DNA of 64,000 bases, from assembly GCA_900323505.1 (NCBI GenBank), contig OOIN01000007.1, positions 372,001 through 436,000 of the forward strand, in the 5' to 3' direction. The stretch is from Ustilago trichophora. Its lineage: Eukaryota; Basidiomycota; Ustilaginomycetes; Ustilaginales; Ustilaginaceae. The translations under genes were made by a program, and so were the position numbers. This document shows, piece by piece, positions 42,128 to 50,570 of the stretch. Position 1 is the stretch's first letter, and every line of letters begins with the position of its first letter. The notes under the pieces were generated by a model. It made no database searches. It had not been told where the DNA came from and was given only the letters and a program-made list of their open reading frames with translations.

Positions 42128-45100
42128 TCACCGAAAACCAGCCCACATGATGCATTTCAAACCAGGATGCAAAGTCCAACCCTGCACACCTCCATCATCC
42201 GTGCGCAGCTCCACCATTCCCGATTCCAACAAGCACAATGTAGCGGTCCAGACATCTGCAAAGCTGGTACCAACAGTCAAAGTGGTGCTGAACCTAGATG
42301 CTATTCGTACTAGGGTGATACCTGGTCGTTGCAAGGTGAGGGCTATGATTGTTTCGAGGAGAGATCGCCATGCGACTGTAGCTGTGGATGGGTTGGTGTT
42401 GATGGTGAGGGTTGTCCATATGTGAGGGAGGGTGAGATTTTGTGGTGGGGTTGTAGCGGTACGGGTGGGGATGGTTAGGGTGTAGGATTGGATAAAGGGT
42501 GAAGCGATGAGGGTGGCGGAGGAGGAGAGTGGGGAAAAGAATGCCAGTGGTAGGGAGCCCGAGGTGATAGTTAGAACATCGCTGTAGGTTATCTCTTTGT
42601 TGCTTTCCAGAGAGAGACCGACCGGTCCGCATTCGATGAGGCGTGATCCAAATACTCGCAATCGCTCCGCGGCAGGCACATCTGTGCTGCTGACCGTTTT
42701 AAGTGTCGTCTCAAATTGTTGGAGCCAGATCGTTTGTAGCGTCTCTGCAAGAGAGGCTGACATATGGGTATCGACATCACGGTTGACTTTTGCAGCGACC
42801 AACCAGTCAAGCGCCCGATCCTGTGGCACAGCCGGCAAGATCGTCACTGCAGCATCCAACGCATCCATCATCCCACTCTTGTCGTTGCCGTTGACCCAGA
42901 TCATCGCCTCCAGATCCTCGTCATTCATTACGCGGGCATTGAGCGCAGGATTCTGTCGCAGGAACTCGAAAGGCTGCCTATCGATCTCGGCGTCCATCAT
43001 CCCTGCTTCTATCAGGGGCAACAATGCCGCTACCTCGCCATCGGCTTCAATCGGCTCTACCACGGACCCATCTTCGGCATCGCAGATCTCTTGGAAAGCC
43101 GACCTGCGGTGAGTCAGCGTGGCCTGCAGATCTGCTGCAGCGAGTCGGGTTCCTGCGCTGAGGTCAGGCAAGAGTCTGTGCAGCTCTTCGGTAAAGACGA
43201 AGTTTGTGCCAGGTTTACGACGCACCACTGGGTCGACCGTGAGGGGTCGGATGAGTTTGGCGTCGAGCAGACGCTGCATTGCTTCTTCGATGCGAGTGTC
43301 GCCAATTGAGCGACAGAAGTCAGCTTTGGTCATCTCGTCTACCGGTACAATATCCTCCTGCGTTGCACCGACAGCCGAACCTTGGCCGGACTGCGTTGAA
43401 GTCGAGGAGGCAGTGGCGATCACGATGCGTACAGCCCACTCCGCCATCATATGTTCCAGAGCCACATCAGCTTTGCATGCAGAAGCGGTTTCGAAGCCCA
43501 ACGCCGTATTGGTCAGCGTCTCGAGTCGCTTCGTGGTTACACCCGCGTCATTCGTATAGAAGGGCTCGAAGCGCTTCTCCACAGGCTCCTCGGCAAACTC
43601 TTCCTTCCAGCTTTCTGTAAAATCGGTTGTCGCACTGAGCTCCAGAGGGAGATGATGCCGAGCAATAGGCCTGGTGAGCGAACGCTGTACCTCGTTCTTG
43701 TCGATCTCGTCGCGGAGCAGCTCAATCTGTTGCATCAGATCGAATCCAGTTGCAGCGGGAAAATCGGGATCATGCAAGATGCCAGACTCGCGTGCAGACA
43801 AGTAGACCGAGATCCAGTGGCGTTCGAGCGCGTCGAGGTAGGCTTCTTCGCCGTGCAGGTAGCGCATGCGATAGTATTGATGGCGCCATTGCGCCATGAT
43901 GACCCCTTTGGTCTTGGTCTTCTCCTCCCCATCAATGACCTGGAAGAGCGCTGACCAGTCGGATCGACCCCGAACCTGGTCACGAACGCGGAGAATGACG
44001 GCGGCATCGCGCAAGAGCTCCTTCCTCGTCGGGTTCCAAAAGTGGACATGATCCGTGTTCCTGCGTCGATTCCTGCGTTCCCGCCTAGCTCTATTCGCCC
44101 GGGCACCTGCAGCGTCATCCTCACCGTTGGCGTCCTGGTCCTGGTCGAGCTGTTCAGAATCCGGGTTCTGTTGCGCAGAGTCTTGTCTTGCTTGGCGTTT
44201 TCGTCGACCTGCCGAAGGACTACGCACAGCCGGCATCAATCTGACGCCTGAAGCGGACCTGATGGCTCGTGCGATGGCTTTCTGGACAGCATCCGCGCCA
44301 AATTTGACATCACCCGCAACAAACTTCTTGCGAATTACATCGAGTGCGGTTTCGATCTTCGGACGGAGGTCATGGGCGGCTGGAGCATCACCGAAGGCTT
44401 GATCTATCATCGCTTGGAAATCCTCTTCGCGTTTCTGGCGGAGCTGTCGGGCCTTGGCGAGTGTCGTGGCGCGACCCTCCTTCTCACGCTCGGCCTGTGT
44501 CCTTTTGCGCTTCTGGGAAGCTGCTGAAACGGGCCTATAAACGTCGACTGGCAGGATGACAGTGCTGAGCCGGAGCGGCCAGCTGAAACGCGAGAATTTT
44601 CGTCGAATCTTCTCAGGGTCCGCGAGCTCGTCGGCGTCGGCGCGTTGCAATCGGTGTTGCAGCAGAGCTCGAACGACCTGCGGAGGCACCAGTGTGATGT
44701 ACGCAAGCCTGTCAAGGTCGTCCTGAGATGCCGAAGGAAGGTCTTGCAAATCGATGCGATACAAAAACTTGATCTGTGATGGCCTGAGCTGGTGGTACGG
44801 TCGCCAAGCTCTGCTTGCATAGAGCGCATATGCAAGCTCTTCTGGTGGCGTCTTGAAAGGCTCGACATCAGTCAGCCCAGAGGAGCTTACGAAATCGCTC
44901 GCTGCAACGACTCGTTGATTTTCGCCGTCCTTTCCATCCATGCACTTGCGCCAATTCAGGCAGCAAGCTTGCATCTTGGCCCAGAAAAGATTGATCTTGT
45001 CAGCGTCCAGACCAACATCAATGACTCCGAGCAAAGGCTTCTGTTGCTGCTCGACCGCCCAATTGTAGAGCGGAATGCGATGACAGGGCTCTACACTTGT

Positions 45101-48100
45101 GGATATCGCGTTCAAGCTGGAGGCCGTCGTTTGCGAGTCGATAGCACCATCATCAGCAAGGGAATGTATCTTGACGATGTCGAGATCCGATAGCTGCGTC
45201 GCAAGGCTGTAGAAGGCCACCTGTGTCTCGTTTACGACTCGAGACGATAGCCCGAGGCTCGCCTTGAGCTCGTCAGGCAACGCCTGAACCGGCGTCGCGC
45301 GCATCTGAGGATCGATCAACATCTGTTCTAGCCCTTCCGACATCGGGAGCACTGGTTTCAGAGCGAGGTAAAGATCCAAAGGCGCTTCAGTCCAAAAGAA
45401 GCTCAACGGAAGCGCAGAAGGTGCACTGGAGCTGGAGTCTGATTGACGCAAAGTAATGAACTTTGCGCAGGCGTGATGGAAGGCTTTGAGTCGCAGCATC
45501 TCTCCGCTCAAGAAACCAATGTGTTGTCGCAAACTGCTGACCACGTCGCGGAAGGGCTGGCGCAGCAATGCAAGCTGCGTTTGATCGATCGGCAGCTCTG
45601 ATAAATAGAAGGGTTCCTGAATGTGCCACGGCTTGGCGAACCGACTTGCATCGCCGAAGCCGATTGCGACACTGTCGGTGACGTTGGTAAGAGCCGTATT
45701 GAGATTTTTGCTTTCCGTCCAGCCATCTCGGCCCTCCTTGACAGCCTCACAGTAGTTTTGGAGTTGCTCGGCAGGCAGCTCAGGGACGTAGACGATCTGA
45801 CGTTTGGGATGTTGGGCGCTGGGCCTGTCTAGCCGAATATAGGTGCGACGTAGCAAGCCATTGTTGACTGCAGCCGTAAGTGCCTTTTCGCGGACTTTCC
45901 TATCGCGCAGATTGGAGAGCTGAGCATCCGAGGCGAATCCAAACTTCTCGACAAAGTCAGTAAGCAGGTCCGGGATCAGCAATGTATCCATAGCGCCGCC
46001 AGCCTCCCGAATACACTGGACCAGCGCATGCGAGCTTCGCAGCTGGGTCAAGTTGGTTCGCTTCCTTCGCTCGGACGCCGATGCAGTTGGTGTGGAGGTG
46101 GCGTCGCGTAGCTTCTTTGCGGCTGAAGTGTTGAGGGCAGATGACCTGACTTCTGTCTTGATTGGGGTGGGAGCCAATAGCAGATCACCGACGTGCGAAA
46201 GGTCTGCAGAGGATGCAGCTGGTTCAGGTGCGATCGCATTGTCTTGCGTTACCTGCAAGCTGTCTTGCCCCTCGATCTGCTGGGTTGTCGCTGGTCCGGG
46301 TGGTGGGCTCGTGACAGGCGAGGTCGTGGCAGGAGGTGTCGAGACAGCTGGTTCAGAGACAGCTGCTTCCTCTGCCCGCGAGGCGGCGGGCTCTTCTGCC
46401 ACGACTGGTGAAGACGCCAGCAGCGACGTGGGCCGAGTAGAAACCTGCTCCTGAAGCAGGCGTCTGCTACGTCGCTTTGCCAATCCAGCGGTAGGGGAAT
46501 CAGGTATTGCAAGCGACGTACCGTCATCCATTGCGATGTCCAAGGCGTTGCTCTGTTCGCTTTGCGAGGGAGTTGCTGCTGTTGAAAATGCAGCCTGATG
46601 GTCGTTTGGCAGCGCAGGGGTCTCGTCTCGTGATGGAGCTGCATCTGTCGCGGCTGGGCTGGCTTCAGTAGCCTCGACTGGATGCTTTCGAGGCCGCCCT
46701 CTCTTAGGCGGAGGAGTGCTCGCAGCAGGTGTTACCGCATCAGACTCAATCGGATGCTTGCGAGGTCGACCTCTCTTAGGCGGAGGAGTATCCGCAGCAG
46801 GCGTCCCCGTGTCGGCCTCGAGGGGATATTTGCGTGGACGGCCTCTTTTCGGCGGAGGAGTATCGGCAGCAGGTGTTTCCAAGTCAGCGTCAATGGGACG
46901 CTTGCGAGGACGACCTCTCTTGGGTGGAGGGGTATTGGGATCAAAATCATCATCGAGAGGACGTTTCTTTGGTGGACGACCTATCCTGGCGGTGCTCCTA
47001 CGAGGTGTCGGCGTGAACAGATCCTTGCTCAAGGATGCCAAGCGATCCGCGATTTGTTCGGGTGCAGTCCACGCAGTTGACTTGCGATGGAAAGACGAGG
47101 CTCCTCCAGCCGAGGCGAGGAGCTCGAGGTCATCTGGCTCTAGGTAGCCCGCGTTGGCACCCTGCAAAACCCAGGCGTGGTGACTGTAGAGTTTGGTACT
47201 GCGGACCCTTTGTTTGTGCTCGTGGAAGCTGCGGATCTGGAGATCGCTCAGGGAAGGCTCGCCATCTGCCTCTTCGGCTCGTTGAGCGATCTGATCGAGC
47301 ATACGAGCAGAATGGCCAGTAGCGTGAAGCTGCGTCATGAGCTGAGAGATGGTGCGACCGGAAGGACCGGCGCGAGCCACTTGCTCGTAGACGAACCGTT
47401 CCAGGGTGAGTTCGCGGGGTATGCACGAGTCGACCCTGGTGAGATCCTGTTGGAGTTTGGCATTGAGTCTCCTTGCTCTGTCCTGCTCTTGAAGGGTGGC
47501 AGCGTCGCCGAACTCGCCGCGAAGGAGTTCGTGCATCTCGTTTTCACCCAGTGAAGTCATCCTCAGGCCTCGATAGGTACGATCGGTGCTAGCGACATGG
47601 ATATTGACGACCTCGAGAAAACCGTCGACGACAGCATGCTCAAGGAATCTGATGAAGGCTTTCCTTTGTGGGCGGGTCTCTGCGAGTCTGATGCGTCGCA
47701 AGAGGCCGAGGCGAGCGGTGACGTTGGAGGAAGTTGAGTTGCAGATGAGGTAAATGCGGAAGCGCACGAGTTCGGGCCGACTTTTCAACCACAGGAGGCT
47801 CTTGGCGGCATCGACATGCTCAAAGCTTGTAACAAGCGATTGGGCAGAGGCATAAGCATCGCTACGCACATCATGGTTGCGGTCCTGCGCGAAGGGCATG
47901 TCTTGTGACTCTTCCTCCTTGACCGTGATGGTCGGTGCAAATGCATCTTGAGTGGCATCTTCGGCTTCGGCTTCGGCTTCGGCCTCTCCCTCGACATCGT
48001 CATCGTCAGCAAGGTCCATCTGATCGGCACTGGTTTCGTTCAATCTCGAAAAACTTTGTGCGAGCAACGACGGCTGACCTGCCGGTGCTGCCGGCCCCGG

Positions 48101-48844
48101 TCGATGTAGATCCGAGTCAATTTGGGCGTTTCTCTGCTGAATGAGAATGTCGCAGCAATCCTCGAACCTGGTGGCGACAAAGTAGCTGGCGACTGTACCT
48201 GTCTCACGAGCTTTGATCTTGGTGACAAGATGGAGGTCGATGAGTCGCTTGCAGATGTAAAAGACGGTCTTTTGATCTGTGTGAAGCGCTGTGCCAATGT
48301 CGAGACTGAGGACGGGGGTCTCTCGGGAACGGCAGATGATTTGGAGCACACGATACGTGGAAGGGGGAAGAAAGACATCACTAGCGCCGACCAAAAGACG
48401 CTTGATGAGATGAGTCTGAAGAACGAGTCGAAGACGGTCCTTGTGTTGTTGCTGGAGCTGAAAGAGGCCCTGCTGCTCTGCAAGTTCTTGGTCGGGCAAA
48501 AGGTCGACCCAGTCGTACTCTGGTGAGGCCTCGGTTTGTGAGGTGGCCTTGGGAGTCGCTGGGCTGTCGAGTGCCGATGCTTTTCTGGTGATGCCGCTTT
48601 TTGCGCCACTTTTTACTGGTACACCAGGCATAAAGAGGCCTACACTGACATCGGGATGGCTGACGAGCTGTCGAAACACGAAAGCTTGGTACGAGGCATC
48701 GACGAGCTGATCGGGCAGATGAGAGCGAGACGAGTGCTCAGCATGGAAGTGACGGATAAAAGTGGCGAGACGGTCAATTTCGGTACCAGCCTCGCCATCG
48801 AGACCGATCTGCTCGATGCAGTAATGGATGAGCTCGTCGATCAT
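42128..48844 (-). CDS. TFC3: TFIIIC B-block-binding subunit
   Basis: An intronless 2238-residue nuclear protein, the largest gene here. Residues about 140-235 contain the winged-helix B-block domain of TFIIIC (QTHLIKRLLVGASDVFLPPSTY, then LSLDIGTALHTDQKTVFYICKRLIDLHLV), and further winged-helix-like stretches follow (FRIYLICNS, LTLERFVYEQVARAG). It binds the internal B box of tRNA genes and recruits TFIIIB for RNA polymerase III. Four AT-hook cores in 24-residue repeats lie at about 639-720 and are extra to the yeast protein. The C-terminal half contains FWNPTRKELLRDAAVILRVR and a WD-like tail typical of fungal orthologs. Yeast Tfc3 is about 1160 residues, so this protein is nearly twice as long, as in other basidiomycetes. 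ATG 48844 gives MIDELIHYCIEQIG, a plausible N-terminus. Confidence 0.85.
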   Translation of the reverse strand: MIDELIHYCIEQIGLDGEAGTEIDRLATFIRHFHAEHSSRSHLPDQLVDASYQAFVFRQLVSHPDVSVGLFMPGVPVKSGAKSGITRKASALDSPATPKATSQTEASPEYDWVDLLPDQELAEQQGLFQLQQQHKDRLRLVLQTHLIKRLLVGASDVFLPPSTYRVLQIICRSRETPVLSLDIGTALHTDQKTVFYICKRLIDLHLVTKIKARETGTVASYFVATRFEDCCDILIQQRNAQIDSDLHRPGPAAPAGQPSLLAQSFSRLNETSADQMDLADDDDVEGEAEAEAEAEDATQDAFAPTITVKEEESQDMPFAQDRNHDVRSDAYASAQSLVTSFEHVDAAKSLLWLKSRPELVRFRIYLICNSTSSNVTARLGLLRRIRLAETRPQRKAFIRFLEHAVVDGFLEVVNIHVASTDRTYRGLRMTSLGENEMHELLRGEFGDAATLQEQDRARRLNAKLQQDLTRVDSCIPRELTLERFVYEQVARAGPSGRTISQLMTQLHATGHSARMLDQIAQRAEEADGEPSLSDLQIRSFHEHKQRVRSTKLYSHHAWVLQGANAGYLEPDDLELLASAGGASSFHRKSTAWTAPEQIADRLASLSKDLFTPTPRRSTARIGRPPKKRPLDDDFDPNTPPPKRGRPRKRPIDADLETPAADTPPPKRGRPRKYPLEADTGTPAADTPPPKRGRPRKHPIESDAVTPAASTPPPKRGRPRKHPVEATEASPAATDAAPSRDETPALPNDHQAAFSTAATPSQSEQSNALDIAMDDGTSLAIPDSPTAGLAKRRSRRLLQEQVSTRPTSLLASSPVVAEEPAASRAEEAAVSEPAVSTPPATTSPVTSPPPGPATTQQIEGQDSLQVTQDNAIAPEPAASSADLSHVGDLLLAPTPIKTEVRSSALNTSAAKKLRDATSTPTASASERRKRTNLTQLRSSHALVQCIREAGGAMDTLLIPDLLTDFVEKFGFASDAQLSNLRDRKVREKALTAAVNNGLLRRTYIRLDRPSAQHPKRQIVYVPELPAEQLQNYCEAVKEGRDGWTESKNLNTALTNVTDSVAIGFGDASRFAKPWHIQEPFYLSELPIDQTQLALLRQPFRDVVSSLRQHIGFLSGEMLRLKAFHHACAKFITLRQSDSSSSAPSALPLSFFWTEAPLDLYLALKPVLPMSEGLEQMLIDPQMRATPVQALPDELKASLGLSSRVVNETQVAFYSLATQLSDLDIVKIHSLADDGAIDSQTTASSLNAISTSVEPCHRIPLYNWAVEQQQKPLLGVIDVGLDADKINLFWAKMQACCLNWRKCMDGKDGENQRVVAASDFVSSSGLTDVEPFKTPPEELAYALYASRAWRPYHQLRPSQIKFLYRIDLQDLPSASQDDLDRLAYITLVPPQVVRALLQHRLQRADADELADPEKIRRKFSRFSWPLRLSTVILPVDVYRPVSAASQKRKRTQAEREKEGRATTLAKARQLRQKREEDFQAMIDQAFGDAPAAHDLRPKIETALDVIRKKFVAGDVKFGADAVQKAIARAIRSASGVRLMPAVRSPSAGRRKRQARQDSAQQNPDSEQLDQDQDANGEDDAAGARANRARRERRNRRRNTDHVHFWNPTRKELLRDAAVILRVRDQVRGRSDWSALFQVIDGEEKTKTKGVIMAQWRHQYYRMRYLHGEEAYLDALERHWISVYLSARESGILHDPDFPAATGFDLMQQIELLRDEIDKNEVQRSLTRPIARHHLPLELSATTDFTESWKEEFAEEPVEKRFEPFYTNDAGVTTKRLETLTNTALGFETASACKADVALEHMMAEWAVRIVIATASSTSTQSGQGSAVGATQEDIVPVDEMTKADFCRSIGDTRIEEAMQRLLDAKLIRPLTVDPVVRRKPGTNFVFTEELHRLLPDLSAGTRLAAADLQATLTHRRSAFQEICDAEDGSVVEPIEADGEVAALLPLIEAGMMDAEIDRQPFEFLRQNPALNARVMNDEDLEAMIWVNGNDKSGMMDALDAAVTILPAVPQDRALDWLVAAKVNRDVDTHMSASLAETLQTIWLQQFETTLKTVSSTDVPAAERLRVFGSRLIECGPVGLSLESNKEITYSDVLTITSGSLPLAFFSPLSSSATLIASPFIQSYTLTIPTRTATTPPQNLTLPHIWTTLTINTNPSTATVAWRSLLETIIALTLQRPGITLVRIASRFSTTLTVGTSFADVWTATLCLLESGMVELRTDDGGVQGWTLHPGLKCIMWAGFR
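46685..46990 (-). repeat. AT-hook array in TFC3 (72-bp period)
   Basis: Four copies of PPPKRGRPRK spaced exactly 72 bp (46901-46930, 46829-46858, 46757-46786, 46685-46714) and a fifth degenerate GRPPKKR near 46967-46990. GRP cores flanked by basic residues bind the minor groove of AT-rich DNA. Confidence 0.9.
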
Positions 48845-49386
48845 GGTTGTGGATCTGGATGGATGTCGAAATGTGGGTCAAAGGTGAAGCCAAGCCTGTT
48901 TGTGTCACGCTTCCACGAAGGAGCGGTTGATGCTGCTGAGCCTCATGGAATTGTGGCTGAATCAAGCTGTGATGGTTTGGCCTTCGTGCTGGTGTGATGG
49001 AATGTGAAGGGATGTGATGGGATGATATGTGAAAGTGATGTTCTCGAGTCAAGAAGTACGAGCATGCATTTCAGGGTCCAACTCTCAAAATCACATTTTT
49101 GGGCGGATGGCTTTGCATGAGTGGAGAAGTGCGATAGGCAGTGACTGAGGATGACTAAGCAGATGATTCTTCTCGACCCAAATCTTGGAAATAGAAACGT
49201 CGAAAGCCAACACTCTATTCTTCTGCTCCTCGACCGACACCATCACCATCCTTCAAAGACAGTATCCAAGGCCGTTTCTTCCACAAATTCTCTCCTACGG
49301 TCACATCTGAAATCATCATTGCACAGCTCAAAAGAGCCCTCCACTACATATCACGAAACGCTTCTAGGAGAACAAATTGTCTAATC
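48845..49386. other. Divergent promoter region, TFC3 and mitochondrial uS17
   Basis: About 540 bp between two divergent start codons; contains GATGT/GGATGTGATGG microrepeats near 48990-49030. No other gene was seen. Confidence 0.6.
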
Positions 49387-49937
49387 ATGGTGGTGCAAAC
49401 AATCGAAGGCATTGTCACAAAAGCTGGCGTCATGGCCAAGACCGTCACTGTCACTGTCGAGCGTCGCTTGATACACCCTAAGCTGCTCAAGGTAAGCTTC
49501 TATTCCAGCTGTCACTCGAACATCGACACATCGTGGTCGCACAAAGCTGTAACCCTAGCTGAGAGCTGCAGGCTCGGAAGCTCATCATCCTGACACTTTC
49601 TTACTGACGTCAAAACTCTTTACCCTTTCGTCATGTTCATGCACCGTTTCTGCCTGGTGGTCTCGCACAGCCATACATCCGCCACAAGAAGTATCTAGTT
49701 CACGACGAGAACAACTCGCTTTCCGTAGGAGATAAGATCATCGCTTCCGCATGCAGGCCTCTTTCGGCACGCAAGCGCTTCACTCTCTTTGACAAGGTCG
49801 GCACCGAGGCTGAGGCGGAGGCACGTAGGGCAAAAGCTGAGAGCTTCATGTCGGCAGAGGATAAGGAGAAGATCCGCATCGAGCAGTTGGTCAAGGACGA
49901 GATTGCAAAGAGTGGCAGCGGTTCGAGGCAGTCATGA
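49387..49937 (+). CDS. MRPS17: Mitochondrial ribosomal protein uS17m
   Basis: Two exons, 49387-49491 and 49671-49937, encode 123 residues. The fold-defining parts of S17 are visible: [26 protein letters not shown] then [35 protein letters not shown]. The intron is GT-AG (GTAAGC donor at 49492, acceptor CACAG at 49670). S17 is an RNA-binding protein of the small subunit body; the absence of a cytosolic S11-type N-terminus and a C-terminal helical extension fit a mitochondrial protein, although no classic presequence is seen, as is common for uS17m. Most of the extra length is a Glu/Ala/Lys-rich helical tail. Confidence 0.88.
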
Positions 49938-50570
49938 ACTAACTACAGCTCGTAAATCTGTTGAAAAGCTAGCGAGCGAGTAGCTAGATAGCTTGCTGCT
50001 GCTGCAATCCCCAAAGGCCTCTATTGATGCTGCCTATCGGCTGTCTGATGCCCTCTGCTTGTTGACAGCTGCTCGCCACCCTTCCTCTATCCTGACTTTG
50101 TTTTACGCGGTCTGAACCGCTTCTGTACTATACACATGCATACATGTAATATCTTTCGCTACAAACATATTGAGCATCACTCGGCGGTGCATTGCGGTCC
50201 TCACGACATGTGTAGGACCGATAAGCACTGCTCGAGGATTGCCAAGACCAATTTTTAGATGCTGTAGAGCTTCCTGGAGGATATCTAAGATCTAACATCA
50301 CGGTAAAAACCGCTTGCCCCGCGCTACGCGCCACACACAAGCACTCAGGGTCTGTGTCTCTCTCGGTAAGCGGCCTGCTCGTTACCGGACATGTTTCAAC
50401 ACACAAACCTTGTGTCGCCTCGTTAAGGTCGAAACACGATTCGTCTGTCACAGCGGGACACTTTTCCCGTCACGTCCACCAACACAAACACAATCGCTCT
50501 CCCTCTCTCTCCCTCTCCTTCTCTCTCTAACACACACACACACACACTGCCCTTGGCAGATACAGCAATC
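49938..50570. other. Spacer with CT- and CA-rich leader of the PEX11-like gene
   Basis: About 630 bp. The right 80 bp are (CT)n followed by (CA)n, a composition repeated before several genes of this window and probably the promoter or 5' UTR. Nothing protein-like was seen. Confidence 0.55.

Noticed and set aside
42128..48844. Many plus-strand frames of 100-180 codons across TFC3
   Set aside because: Antisense shadows of a long intronless gene; none shows a motif.
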